In this document: piece after piece, positions 27,495-37,117 of the stretch | How the letters are laid out: every line of letters starts with the position of its first letter | Numbering within the stretch: the first letter of the stretch is position 1 | Assembly (NCBI GenBank): GCA_040791665.1 | Contig: JBFNNX010000009.1 | Span: 1 to 64,000 of the forward strand | Direction: 5' to 3' | DNA: 64,000 nt | Origin: Thiodiazotropha sp040791665 | Lineage (GTDB): Bacteria > Pseudomonadota > Gammaproteobacteria > Chromatiales > Chromatiaceae | Position numbers and translations under genes: made by a program | Notes under the pieces: generated by a model | Told to the model about the DNA's origin: nothing | The model's database searches: none | Seen by the model: the letters and a program-made list of their open reading frames with translations, nothing else

Positions 27495-30152
27495 ATGAGT
27501 AGCAGCTTTAGTGCGGAAAGTGAACTTTCGGTTAACGGTAAGAGCTATCGGATATTCCGTCTGGATAGTTTGAAGAACACGAATCGGCTACCCTTTTCGA
27601 TTCGAATTCTGCTGGAAAACCTGCTCAGGCATGAGGATGGGTTAACAGTCACGGCCGACGATATCGAGGCCGTCGCCAATTGGGATCCTCAGGCAGAGCC
27701 AAACAAGGAGATTCAGTACCGCCCGGCTCGCGTACTCATGCAGGACTTCACCGGGGTACCTGCCGTGGTCGACCTGGCAGCCATGCGTGATGCAATGGTG
27801 AAACTAGGCGGCGATGCCTCTCAGATCAATCCCTTGCAGACAGCTGAGCTGGTCATTGATCATTCTGTTCAGGTCGATCACTTCGGCGACGCCAATGCAT
27901 TTGAGCTCAACGCTAAAATGGAGTTTCAACGCAACAAGGAGCGTTACCAGTTCCTGAAATGGGGCCAAGGGGCCTTCTCCAGCCTCAAGGTGGTCCCACC
28001 GGATACCGGCATCGTGCATCAGGTGAATGTCGAGTATCTCGCCAGGGTCATCTTTGCCGAAGAGAGAAATGGCGTACTCCAGGCCTTTCCCGATACCCTG
28101 GTCGGTACCGACTCCCACACGACTATGGTAAACGGTATCGGGGTGTTGGGTTGGGGCGTCGGGGGTATCGAGGCCGAAGCCTCAATGCTGGGCCAACCGA
28201 TTTCGATGCTCGTTCCAAAGGTGGTCGGGGTCAAACTGACCGGATCGCTACCCGAGGGTTGCCTGGCAACTGATCTTGTTTTGACCATCGTGGAACGACT
28301 GCGTGAACATGGCGTGGTGGGTAAGTTTGTGGAGTTCTATGGGCCTGCGATCGCTTCTATGCCGATGGGTGATCGGGCGACCATCGCCAACATGGGACCG
28401 GAGTACGGCGCCACCTGTGGCCTCTTCCCCATCGACCAGGAGACCCTCGACTATCTGCGATTGACCAACCGCAGCGACGACCAGATCGACTTGGTCGAAG
28501 CCTATGCCAAGGCACAGGGGATATTCCACACAGCAGACACACCTGAGGCGGATTACAGCGAGATGCTGGAGATCAATCTTTCAGAGATCGAACCCAGCCT
28601 TGCAGGCCCAAAACGCCCCCAGGACCGAATCTCACTGAAAAACGCCAAAGCGGAGTTCGTCGAGGCTGTTAAAATCTACAACGGCGGTGAAAATCAATCG
28701 ATCTCCACCAATATCCATGGCGCCTCTGCAGATATTGGCGATGGCGCCGTGGTGATCGCCGCGATCACTTCCTGTACCAATACCTCCAATCCCGCGGTCA
28801 TGATCGGCGCCGGACTACTGGCGCAAAAGGCAATTGCACAAGGCCTCACAGTCAAACCCTGGGTCAAAACCTCACTCGGCCCCGGCTCGCGGGTAGTGAT
28901 GCAGTATCTTGAACAGGCCGGACTGGACAAGCCTCTGGAAAGTCTGGGTTTTGATCTGGTCGGCTATGGATGTACCACCTGTATCGGAAACTCGGGCCCA
29001 CTGCCTCCTGAGGTTTCCAAGGCGATCAGTGATGGCGATCTGACGGTGGCATCGGTGTTATCCGGCAACCGGAACTTTGAAGGTCGTGTACATGCAGAGG
29101 TACGCATGAACTACCTGGCCTCGCCGCCGCTGGTGGTTGCCTATGCGATTGCCGGCACCATGAATATAGACCTCTATAACGAACCCGTGGGCACCAGCAG
29201 CGATGGCAAACCTGTATTCCTAAAGGATATCTGGCCATCAAGTAAGGAAATTGCCGATTGCATAGCCGCCAACCTGACCCGCGAGGCCTTCTACTGCAGT
29301 TACTCGACACTGTTCGATGGCGACGAACGTTGGCAAGCACTTGAAGCACCGACGGGTGACAGTTTCGACTGGGATGAGGAATCCACCTATATCCGCCATC
29401 CGCCCTATTTCGAGGACATGAACCTGGTGATCAAGCCGGTCGAGGATATCACTGGCGCACGTTGCCTTGCCTGGCTGGGCGACTCTGTCACCACGGACCA
29501 TATCTCTCCGGCAGGTGCGATCAAGGCCGACAGCCCGGCAGGAATCTATTTGACTGAAAAGGGCGTCAAACCGGAAGAGTTCAACTCCTATGGTTCCCGT
29601 CGAGGCAACCACGAAGTCATGATGCGCGGTACCTTCGCCAATATCCGGTTACGCAACAAGCTGTTCCCGGGCTCCGAGGGTGGTGTGACCCGCCACATCC
29701 CCTCCGGTGACGAGATGAGCATCTACGACGCCGCCATGCGCTATCGCGAGGAGTCGGTAGCGGTGATCGTCATTGCAGGAAAGGAGTATGGTTCCGGATC
29801 CTCCCGAGACTGGGCTGCAAAAGGGCCTTCGCTTCAAGGGGTGCGTGCAGTTATCGCAGAGAGCTATGAACGTATCCACCGTACCAACCTGGTCTGCATG
29901 GGAATACTACCGCTGCAGTTTCTCCCCGGGGATAGCGCAGAATCCCTTGGACTTAACGGCGAGGAGAGCTTCGAGATCCCCGATCCGGGAGAGCAGACCG
30001 GCCATGAAATCCAGATAACAGCCAGATCCGACAATGGCAACGAGCGGCAGTTCTCCGTAAAGGTACGCATCGACACGCCAAACGAGGTCGACTATTTCAA
30101 GCACGGGGGCATTCTGCCTTATGTCCTGAGAAAAATGACTCGTGAGGACTAA
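27495..30152 (+). CDS. acnA: Aconitate hydratase A
   Basis: TCA-cycle enzyme isomerising citrate to isocitrate with a 4Fe-4S cluster. It is 885 residues, the AcnA/IRP size (AcnB is differently organised). Cluster cysteines are in ITSCTNTSNP (about 426) and YGCTTCIGNSG (about 493 and 496). The swivel domain carries YGSGSSRDWAAKG, which has the catalytic Ser/Arg. A GGAGAG ribosome site precedes the ATG. It probably shares a transcript with the LEA-like lipoprotein gene before it. Confidence 0.97.
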   Translation: MSSSFSAESELSVNGKSYRIFRLDSLKNTNRLPFSIRILLENLLRHEDGLTVTADDIEAVANWDPQAEPNKEIQYRPARVLMQDFTGVPAVVDLAAMRDAMVKLGGDASQINPLQTAELVIDHSVQVDHFGDANAFELNAKMEFQRNKERYQFLKWGQGAFSSLKVVPPDTGIVHQVNVEYLARVIFAEERNGVLQAFPDTLVGTDSHTTMVNGIGVLGWGVGGIEAEASMLGQPISMLVPKVVGVKLTGSLPEGCLATDLVLTIVERLREHGVVGKFVEFYGPAIASMPMGDRATIANMGPEYGATCGLFPIDQETLDYLRLTNRSDDQIDLVEAYAKAQGIFHTADTPEADYSEMLEINLSEIEPSLAGPKRPQDRISLKNAKAEFVEAVKIYNGGENQSISTNIHGASADIGDGAVVIAAITSCTNTSNPAVMIGAGLLAQKAIAQGLTVKPWVKTSLGPGSRVVMQYLEQAGLDKPLESLGFDLVGYGCTTCIGNSGPLPPEVSKAISDGDLTVASVLSGNRNFEGRVHAEVRMNYLASPPLVVAYAIAGTMNIDLYNEPVGTSSDGKPVFLKDIWPSSKEIADCIAANLTREAFYCSYSTLFDGDERWQALEAPTGDSFDWDEESTYIRHPPYFEDMNLVIKPVEDITGARCLAWLGDSVTTDHISPAGAIKADSPAGIYLTEKGVKPEEFNSYGSRRGNHEVMMRGTFANIRLRNKLFPGSEGGVTRHIPSGDEMSIYDAAMRYREESVAVIVIAGKEYGSGSSRDWAAKGPSLQGVRAVIAESYERIHRTNLVCMGILPLQFLPGDSAESLGLNGEESFEIPDPGEQTGHEIQITARSDNGNERQFSVKVRIDTPNEVDYFKHGGILPYVLRKMTRED

Positions 30153-30294
30153 ACATCAAACCAGGACATGTTGACATAAACCTCCGGTTGACCCCGCACT
30201 ATCCGCAAAGCGCCGGCCTTTGTCATACCCCCGGCCTGTAGCCGGTTATGTGCGGCGGAGGCTGTTTTCTGTGCAACTGCCGCCCGCTATCGGG

Positions 30295-30300
30295 TATAAT
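30295..30300 (+). promoter_or_regulatory. Putative -10 box upstream of purB
   Basis: A perfect TATAAT hexamer 35 bp before the purB ATG, in the 183-bp gap after acnA. No clear -35 element is visible, so the call is tentative. Confidence 0.4.
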
Positions 30301-30335
30301 CCACGCTTTTTTCAGCAACCTGGTGGACTGACTCA

Positions 30336-31703
30336 ATGGAACTCTCCTCGCTTACAGCTGTATCACCCATCGACGGCCGATACGGCAGCAAAAGTGCCGA
30401 CCTGCGACCCATTTTCAGTGAATTCGGTTTGATCCGTCACCGAGTTTTGGTAGAAGTGCGTTGGCTGCAGGCTCTTGCGACGCATAATGACATTTTGGAG
30501 GTCCCCACTCTCAGCGAGCATGCCGTCAATATCCTCGATGCCATCGTAGATAACTTCAGTGAAGAGGATGCCAGAAGGGTGAAGAACATCGAACGCACCA
30601 CCAACCATGACGTCAAGGCGGTGGAGTATTTCCTCAAGGAGAAGATTGCCGGTAACGAAGAACTGGAAGGCATCAGCGAATTCTTCCACTTTGCCTGCAC
30701 CTCGGAGGATATCAATAACCTGTCACACGCGCTGATGCTGCGCGAAGGACGCGGTCAGGTACTGTTGCCGCAGATCGACGAATTGATCAGCAGCATCAGG
30801 CAACTGGCCCACCGACTGGCCGATCAACCCATGCTCAGCCGCACCCATGGACAGCCTGCTTCCCCAACCACCATGGGAAAGGAACTGGCGAATGTGGTCT
30901 ATCGGCTACGTCGTCAACGCGAGCAGATCGCTTCAATCCAGTTGCTGGGAAAGATCAACGGTGCAGTCGGTAACTATAACGCCCATCTCGCTGCATACCC
31001 CGAAGTCGACTGGCAGCGTTTTGCCAGACAGTTCGTCGAGAGTCTTGGTATCGGCTGGAATCCATACACGATCCAGATCGAACCCCATGATTACATCGCT
31101 GAACTTTTCGATGCCATTGGGCGCATGAACACTATTTTAATCGATTTCTGCCGTGATACCTGGAGTTATATCTCACTGGGTTATTTCAAACAGAAGACAG
31201 TCGCGGGCGAGGTTGGCTCATCCACGATGCCACACAAGGTCAATCCGATCGATTTTGAGAATGGAGAAGGCAACCTGGGCATCGCGAACGCCATCTTCGA
31301 TCACCTTGCCGCCAAGCTTCCGCTCTCCCGCTGGCAACGGGACCTGACAGACTCCACTGTGTTGCGCAATCTCGGGGTCGGCCTGGCTCACACCAGCATA
31401 GCCCTGCAGTCGATACAACGCGGCCTGGACAAACTCGAAGCCGATGGCCAGATCATGCTGGACGACCTTGAACAAAACTGGGAAGTGCTTGCGGAACCGA
31501 TTCAGACGGTTATGCGGCGTTACGGCATCGAAAAACCCTATGAAAAGCTGAAAGAGCTGACACGCGGCCAACGTATCACACCCGAACAGTTGCTGGCCTT
31601 TGTCGAACAACTGGATATTCCCGATCATGCTAAGGAGTCGCTGAAACGCATGACTCCGATGAACTACATAGGAAACGCCAGGGAGCAAACCGTAGAGATC
31701 TAA
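30336..31703 (+). CDS. purB: Adenylosuccinate lyase
   Basis: Purine biosynthetic lyase acting on SAICAR and adenylosuccinate. The 455-residue length equals the gammaproteobacterial form (456). The fumarase/ASL signature SSTMPHKVNPIDFENGEGN lies at about residue 294. The catalytic His regions TTNHDVKAVEY and SRTHGQPASPTTMGKE are intact. It has its own -10 box and is followed by an intergenic repeat region. Confidence 0.98.
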   Translation: MELSSLTAVSPIDGRYGSKSADLRPIFSEFGLIRHRVLVEVRWLQALATHNDILEVPTLSEHAVNILDAIVDNFSEEDARRVKNIERTTNHDVKAVEYFLKEKIAGNEELEGISEFFHFACTSEDINNLSHALMLREGRGQVLLPQIDELISSIRQLAHRLADQPMLSRTHGQPASPTTMGKELANVVYRLRRQREQIASIQLLGKINGAVGNYNAHLAAYPEVDWQRFARQFVESLGIGWNPYTIQIEPHDYIAELFDAIGRMNTILIDFCRDTWSYISLGYFKQKTVAGEVGSSTMPHKVNPIDFENGEGNLGIANAIFDHLAAKLPLSRWQRDLTDSTVLRNLGVGLAHTSIALQSIQRGLDKLEADGQIMLDDLEQNWEVLAEPIQTVMRRYGIEKPYEKLKELTRGQRITPEQLLAFVEQLDIPDHAKESLKRMTPMNYIGNAREQTVEI

Positions 31704-31742
31704 ATCTCCGGTGGGCGCTTCATTTGGATAATGAATATCGAT

Positions 31743-32096
31743 CAGCCGCAAATGAACGCAAATCACCGCGAATGTTTGCAAATACTTAAGTTCTTAGAGC
31801 CTGTTAACACTAATCCAATCGGCCCTGCTGGGACTATTTTTTTGTCCAGCAAGGCAGCATGAGCGAATGCTAACACCGCTGGGCGGAAAAATAGCCCCAG
31901 CCCTTCGGGTTGGATTAGTGTTAACAGGCCCTAGATTGCACATTAAATAGATAGACTAGGCAATGACTCTACATATTATGATTTGGCCAGGAAAGTTTCA
32001 CATATCCGGATTGTTTATGATCCCTATTATTTAGTAATGACTTTGATCATCAAGACGTTTGCAATAATTAGCGGTGATTTGCGTCCATTTGCGGCA
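31743..32096. repeat. R2 palindromic element (GCCGC subtype) with nested R1
   Basis: The left arm at 31743-31783 starts GCCGCAAATGAACGCAAAT and the right arm at 32057-32096 ends TTTGCGTCCATTTGCGGC; the two are inverted relative to each other. Between them lies a full R1 element (31797-31931), so R1 appears to have inserted into an older R2 copy. It fills the 440-bp gap between purB and the RoxA-like gene; I see no gene there. Confidence 0.75.
31797..31931. mobile_element. R1 element, complete copy with terminal inverted repeats (MITE-like)
   Basis: A 135-bp element bounded by inverted 22-bp ends that match at 21 positions; the shared core is GCCTGTTAACACTAATCCAA. Inside, GCTGGGACTATTTTT faces AAAAATAGCCCCAGC, extending the palindrome to about 55 bp per side. 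It has no coding capacity. Size, TIRs and dispersal suggest a non-autonomous miniature element; no clear target duplication was identified. Confidence 0.75.
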
Positions 32097-32143
32097 TAAA
32101 ATAAGCCTTAAAATAGTGTATTGAGTGGACAGAGCGTGATTCG

Positions 32144-33322
32144 ATGCAAAACCTGCACTTTCCCAATGGCTTGAATACGGAAAAGTTTCTCACCGACTAC
32201 TGGCAACGGAAACCCCTGCTTTTTCGCAATCCGCTAGCCGCATTTCAATGTGGCCTCGAAGCGGATGAACTGGCCGGTATGGCCTGTGATGAAACGATCG
32301 AATCGCGCCTGGTGCTTGAAAAGCATGGCGCCACACCCTGGGAGGCTCGCTATGGGCCTTTTGACGAGAAGGACTTCACCGATCTGCCTGAGAGCCACTG
32401 GACACTTCTTGTACAGGATGTAGATAAGCACCTGCCCGAGATTGCAAAGCTGCTGGACTATTTTCGTTTTATTCCGGACTGGCGGCTCGACGACGTTATG
32501 GTGAGCTACGCCGTTGACCAGGGCTCTGTCGGACCCCACATCGATGACTACGATGTATTCCTCTACCAGGCCAAAGGCAGGCGCCGCTGGAAAATCCATT
32601 CACGCCCCGTATCAGAGGAGGAGTTCATACCCGGCCTCGACCTGCGTATCCTTCCTGAGTTCGAAGCACAACAGGAGTGGTTGCTCGAGCCGGGAGACAT
32701 GCTCTATCTCCCCCCCAACATTGCCCATTGGGGCATTGCCGAAGGCGAGTGCATGACCTGCTCGGTCGGCTTTCGCGCACCCACGCTGCATGAGATGGCG
32801 AGCGCCTGGTTCGAAGCTGCACTTGAAAATCGCATGCCTCGGTATCGCTACCGGGATCCCTCCCTGAAACCGCAGTCCGCACCGGGAGAGATACTCCCCT
32901 CATCGTTGCATGGATTCAAGACACTGCTTGAAGAGTGCCTGCGGTCCGGGCAGGACAATGATCGTTGGTTCGGCCGTTTCGTGACCGAAACAAAGGAACA
33001 TTTGCAGATCTACCCACGTACAGAACAGCTGACTGAAAACGAGTTTCACAACCGTTTTAGGGAACAGGCCGTTATCTATCGTCACCCTTATGCCCGCATG
33101 GCTTTCAGCCGCAATGACCATGACGGTTATGACACCTTGTACGTGAACGGACAACACTATACGCTACCCAGTGACTCCGGTGATTTCCTGCCGGTTCTTA
33201 CGCACTATCGGCTGCTCCATTTCGGCTATCTGCAAGAGTGGCTCGAACAACCGGTCTACCTCTCATTGTTGTGCCGGCTCTATAACGACGGACACCTAAA
33301 ATTTACCGATGACTCAGAGTGA
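32144..33322 (+). CDS. roxA: Cupin (JmjC-type) ribosomal oxygenase, RoxA/YcfD-like
   Basis: 2-oxoglutarate/Fe(II) oxygenase of the ROX family. E. coli YcfD (373 residues) hydroxylates an Arg of ribosomal protein L16; this protein is 392. The Fe(II) triad is HxD in GPHIDDYDVFLYQ (about 132 and 134) and a distal His in PPNIAHWG (about 195). The N-terminus FLTDYWQRKPLLFRN is the family opening. The C-terminal winged-helix region is present. It overlaps the following GNAT gene by 14 bases, indicating an operon. Confidence 0.92.
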   Translation: MQNLHFPNGLNTEKFLTDYWQRKPLLFRNPLAAFQCGLEADELAGMACDETIESRLVLEKHGATPWEARYGPFDEKDFTDLPESHWTLLVQDVDKHLPEIAKLLDYFRFIPDWRLDDVMVSYAVDQGSVGPHIDDYDVFLYQAKGRRRWKIHSRPVSEEEFIPGLDLRILPEFEAQQEWLLEPGDMLYLPPNIAHWGIAEGECMTCSVGFRAPTLHEMASAWFEAALENRMPRYRYRDPSLKPQSAPGEILPSSLHGFKTLLEECLRSGQDNDRWFGRFVTETKEHLQIYPRTEQLTENEFHNRFREQAVIYRHPYARMAFSRNDHDGYDTLYVNGQHYTLPSDSGDFLPVLTHYRLLHFGYLQEWLEQPVYLSLLCRLYNDGHLKFTDDSE

Positions 33323-34262
33323 CTACACGATCAGAAAGGCGAAATGGCCGGAAGAACGGGAGTCGCTGCGTCAGGTCAGAGAGCCTGTCTTCGTTGTGGA
33401 ACAAGGCGTCCCTCTCGCCATGGAGTGGGATGATGATAACCTCATGGCCTATCACCTGCTCGCACTGGACCACGAGCAACAACCCATCGCAACCGCTCGC
33501 TTGCTGGGTAACGGACAGATAGGGCGCATGGCCGTAATCCCCGAGTGGCGCAATCAGGGTATTGGTACGGCGCTGCTGTTAAGCTTGATTCAACATGCTG
33601 ACTCAATCGGTTTACAGACCCTCTTCCTACACGCCCAAACCAGCGCGGTAACTTTCTATGCCAATGCGGGTTTCACCGCCAGCGGCAAGCCATTCATGGA
33701 AGCCGGAATCGAACACCAGAAGATGGCCCTCTCTCTCAACAGGGACTTGGCTGAGGAACTTTTTCTGGCTCAGCTTGGCAAGACCGCTGAACTCTATCAC
33801 CTGCATACCGTCGAAGATCACCAAATACATGCCACGAGCATGGTGAGGCAGGCAAAACGCTACCTCGCAATCTTCAGCCAGACACTCGATCCACAGATCT
33901 TCGATACCTCTCCCTTCATCGACGCCACCAAACAGCTGGCGATGCGCTCCCGTTTCAGCCGCATCCGCATCTTATTGCAAGACAATACCCTGGTAGTGCA
34001 ACAGGGCCATCGGCTGGTGGAACTGGCACAGCGTCTATCCACTACCATCGAAATTCGTATACCCGGTGAAGAGCATATGGAGCATGCAGAAAATTTCATG
34101 CTGATCGATGAACTGGGCTACCTGCATAGAAAACAGGCCGAAAATCCGCTTGGCACCGCTTGCTACAACGACCGCCATAGGGTCAATAGAATGCTAACGA
34201 TTTTCGATGAGGCCTGGGAGTTCGGCGTACCGGACCGTGAACTTGCCAGACTCTATCTTTAA
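33309..34262 (+). CDS. GNAT acetyltransferase with extra C-terminal domain
   Basis: A 317-residue protein. Residues 1-145 are a GNAT fold; the acetyl-CoA-binding motif A is MAVIPEWRNQGIGTALL (about 73-90), and AVTFYANAGFTASG follows. Residues about 150-317 form a second domain without catalytic signs that I can recognise; proteins of this two-part design are conserved in gammaproteobacteria (annotated with a DUF for the second half). Its start lies inside the roxA-like gene. The pairing suggests co-expression; the substrate is unknown. Confidence 0.88.
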   Translation: MTQSDYTIRKAKWPEERESLRQVREPVFVVEQGVPLAMEWDDDNLMAYHLLALDHEQQPIATARLLGNGQIGRMAVIPEWRNQGIGTALLLSLIQHADSIGLQTLFLHAQTSAVTFYANAGFTASGKPFMEAGIEHQKMALSLNRDLAEELFLAQLGKTAELYHLHTVEDHQIHATSMVRQAKRYLAIFSQTLDPQIFDTSPFIDATKQLAMRSRFSRIRILLQDNTLVVQQGHRLVELAQRLSTTIEIRIPGEEHMEHAENFMLIDELGYLHRKQAENPLGTACYNDRHRVNRMLTIFDEAWEFGVPDRELARLYL

Positions 34263-34543
34263 GGATAGAAATCTCAATACTTTGTTATATGATGTTTCAA
34301 CAGCTTCGGGAAACCCCACTAAAAAGCTTCGCTGCGGGTGTGACAATGTGATAGACCACGGTAATTTTTAACACAATACGGTACCGCAACAGGTTAGAAT
34401 ACAGACTGCAATCAGAATTCCGATCAAACCCGGAACGATCTAGGGAGACTGTGAATTAATCAAAGGATCCCAAGAAAATTTGCCCGAAATGAATATTGTG
34501 GCATGATACTTTTTAATGCTGCTTACCACCATTTTACAAGGAC
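34263..34543. other. Gap before the SGNH/MBOAT pair
   Basis: About 280 bp, AT-rich in its second half. I see no RNA gene, repeat copy or convincing ORF. It presumably carries the promoter of the SGNH/MBOAT pair. Confidence 0.35.
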
Positions 34544-34576
34544 TTGCACTCTCATAACGCTTGCATTGGTATAATA

Positions 34577-35506
34577 ATGAAAAATCTACCGACTGTAGCA
34601 AAGGTCCTCATAACTCTTGCAGTACTGCTTTTTACTGCCGAAGTCCTGTTGCGTTCAGTTGAGGGTTCCCTGTCCGGTAATATTTCTCATGTCATAGAGA
34701 TACCTGAACTCTCAGAAAGATTTGATCAAACCAACAAGCCCGGCTTGCTCATTCTTGGAAACTCCTTGACCAATAATGGAATTGACGCCCCTCTCTTAAA
34801 ATCAGGTCTGGAAGCCCAGGATCTTGCCTATTCTACCGTTGAGAAGATCGTTCCGGATGCGACGACAATTTGGTCCTGGTCCTGCATTCTGCGCAATCGT
34901 ATCTATGAGCTCAGGAACAAGCCGAATACAGTGTTTATTGGGTTTGCCTGGAACCAGCTTGCGGATCAATCACGATTGCTACCCACTCAGCTTGGTGGGT
35001 TTTTCTGCTCCTACAGCGATTTGATGCATTTTACCGAACAAGCGACAATGGGCAGCGCTGAAATCGGAGAGTTTCTAACCGCCTCGACATTCCGTCTGTT
35101 TACCCATCGCGAAGCCTTTCGTAATAAAGCGTTAGGCATCCTGATCCCTCACTACATGACCGCCACTCAGGACATCAACCGAAGATTGCGAAATACGGAT
35201 AACTCAAGCAGTGAACCCGACAAGACTTATAACGAACTGGGCCAGGTCATCGAAAAGATTGAATCCTACAATAAACATATTGTATTGATGGCCATGCCAG
35301 TCCGTGATAACTCCTATCAGCTGGACCCGGGATTGCTCGATATTGTCAAGCACAAGGACATCACCTTGCTTGATTATCGAAATCCGGACTTCATTACAGA
35401 TAATCTATTTCTCGATGAAATGCATTTAAATAATAAAGGCAGTACCTTGTTGACACATAAACTAGCTGTTGATTTCGCTAAACTACGTTCAACTTCGCGG
35501 CAGTGA
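34577..35506 (+). CDS. Membrane-anchored SGNH-hydrolase-like protein paired with MBOAT
   Basis: About 309 residues from the ATG at 34577; a TTG at 34544 would add 11 residues, and neither start has a good ribosome site. One N-terminal membrane anchor (VLITLAVLLFTAEVLL) precedes an extracytoplasmic domain. The SGNH block I appears as LLILGNSLTNNGID (GNS in place of the usual GDS) and block V as LDEMHLNNKG, which supplies a DxxH pair. This matches the AlgJ/AlgX-like and PatB-like esterase/transferase partners of MBOAT proteins. The MBOAT gene begins 18 bp downstream. Likely role: O-acetylation of an exopolysaccharide or cell-wall glycan, by inference. Confidence 0.75.
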   Translation: MKNLPTVAKVLITLAVLLFTAEVLLRSVEGSLSGNISHVIEIPELSERFDQTNKPGLLILGNSLTNNGIDAPLLKSGLEAQDLAYSTVEKIVPDATTIWSWSCILRNRIYELRNKPNTVFIGFAWNQLADQSRLLPTQLGGFFCSYSDLMHFTEQATMGSAEIGEFLTASTFRLFTHREAFRNKALGILIPHYMTATQDINRRLRNTDNSSSEPDKTYNELGQVIEKIESYNKHIVLMAMPVRDNSYQLDPGLLDIVKHKDITLLDYRNPDFITDNLFLDEMHLNNKGSTLLTHKLAVDFAKLRSTSRQ

Positions 35507-35524
35507 TTAATAAGGCTCCAATGC

Positions 35525-36937
35525 ATGTTATTCAATAGTTATATTTTTTGGGCTTTTTTCGCTACCGTCATATTAATCTATTGGCGTCTCGGACATCGCG
35601 GACAGAACTTTCTATTACTCGTTGCCAGTTATGTATTTTACGGTTACTGGGATTGGCGATTTCTTAGCCTGATCGCCTTCTCAACAATCGTTGATTTTAT
35701 TGTTGCGCAGAAACTGGAACAGGAAACGATACAATCCAAAAGACAACGCTGGCTTCTACTCTCGCTATGCAGCAATCTGGGATTGTTGGGTTTCTTTAAA
35801 TACTTCGGATTCTTTTCAAAGGAATTCGCTGTATTGCTCGAGTCATTGGGATTTCAAGTTTCCATGCCGACTCTGAACATCATTCTTCCTGTCGGTATAT
35901 CGTTCTATACGTTTCAGACGTTGGCCTACACCATCGATGTCTATCGGGGTAAAACCAAACCCACGAAAAATTTGCTGGATTTCTCGGTTTACGTATCGTT
36001 CTTTCCCCAATTGGTTGCCGGCCCCATCGAGCGTTCCAAAGATCTGTTACCGCAAATAGTAAACCCTCGAAAATTTACAAAAGGGAATTTTTCCGAAGGT
36101 CTTTATCACATACTGATCGGCATGTTCAAAAAAGTTGTGATCGCCGACAATATGGCCCCGATTGTCAACCAGGTTTTCGCCACACCGGTCAGCGATTTGA
36201 ATGGATCAGAAATCCTGATTGGCGTATATGCATTCGCATTCCAGATCTATGGCGATTTCTCCGGCTATTCATCTATTGCCCAAGGTATAGCGAAATGGCT
36301 GGGAATCAATCTATCGTGGAACTTCCGCATGCCCTATTTCTCCAGGACGCCAAGCGAATTCTGGCGACGTTGGCATATCACCCTATCCTCCTGGTTAAGA
36401 GACTATCTCTATATAACCTTGGGTGGCAATCGTCATGGTGTCTTCAACACATTCAGAAATCTTGTATTGACAATGTTTCTGGGGGGCTTGTGGCATGGGG
36501 CCAACTGGACTTTCGCTGTGTGGGGGCTAGCGCACGGCTTCATTTTGGTTGTTTATCACGCATTGGAAGGCATGACCAAAAAAATTCTAATTCCAGGCCT
36601 TGTTGGCAGGGTTATCGGTGCAATCATATTCTTCCACTTGGTATGCATTACATGGCTGCTGTTCCGCGCTGAAAATCTGACCCAGGCGGTATCCATGTTC
36701 GCTCAACTGTTCCACAGCTTTTCCATGACCGATTTTTCTCTCTATTCACTTGGAATGCTGTGCTTTTTCGCACTGCCAATTGTGATTTTGGAACTGGTTA
36801 TCGAACGTTCCGGTGATATGCTTTATGTGTTGCGCACCCACTGGCTGGTGCAGGCGTTAATCTATAGCTACTTCATCTTTATGCTGATAATATTCCCGCC
36901 GCTTACGCCCCAGGTATTTATCTATTTTCAATTCTAG
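35525..36937 (+). CDS. MBOAT-family O-acyltransferase (AlgI-like)
   Basis: Polytopic inner-membrane acyltransferase, 470 residues with about ten hydrophobic segments. Family signatures are clear: YVSFFPQLVAGPIERSKDLLPQ, FWRRWHITLSSWLRDYLYI (about 279) and GGLWHGANWTFAVWGLAHG, containing the catalytic His (about 324). It closely resembles AlgI and DltB-type transporters of acyl groups to surface glycans. It forms a pair with the SGNH-like gene upstream. No alginate genes are nearby, so the acceptor is unknown. The TAG stop directly abuts an R1 repeat. The pair looks more AT-rich than flanking genes. Confidence 0.93.
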   Translation: MLFNSYIFWAFFATVILIYWRLGHRGQNFLLLVASYVFYGYWDWRFLSLIAFSTIVDFIVAQKLEQETIQSKRQRWLLLSLCSNLGLLGFFKYFGFFSKEFAVLLESLGFQVSMPTLNIILPVGISFYTFQTLAYTIDVYRGKTKPTKNLLDFSVYVSFFPQLVAGPIERSKDLLPQIVNPRKFTKGNFSEGLYHILIGMFKKVVIADNMAPIVNQVFATPVSDLNGSEILIGVYAFAFQIYGDFSGYSSIAQGIAKWLGINLSWNFRMPYFSRTPSEFWRRWHITLSSWLRDYLYITLGGNRHGVFNTFRNLVLTMFLGGLWHGANWTFAVWGLAHGFILVVYHALEGMTKKILIPGLVGRVIGAIIFFHLVCITWLLFRAENLTQAVSMFAQLFHSFSMTDFSLYSLGMLCFFALPIVILELVIERSGDMLYVLRTHWLVQALIYSYFIFMLIIFPPLTPQVFIYFQF

Positions 36938-37115
36938 GGCCTGTTAACACTAATCCAATACGCCCCGAAGGAAGTACCCTTGGGGTGCGCCCTGCTGGGT
37001 CTGTTTTTGTGCCCAGCAAGGCAAAATGAGCGTGGTGTAGGCCAGCTACATGAGCGAATGATAACGCCGGTGGGTGCAAAAACAGACCCAGCCCTTCGGA
37101 TTGTGCCTGCCTGCA
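36938..37115. mobile_element. R1 element, copy after the MBOAT gene
   Basis: Begins GGCCTGTTAACACTAATCCA directly at the MBOAT stop. The internal palindrome GCTGGGTCTGTTTTT faces AAAAACAGACCCAGC about 80 bp away. The stem differs from the copy at 31.8 kb by paired, compensating changes. The right terminal repeat is eroded. The element separates the convergent MBOAT and nudF genes. Confidence 0.7.
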
Positions 37116-37117
37116 GG

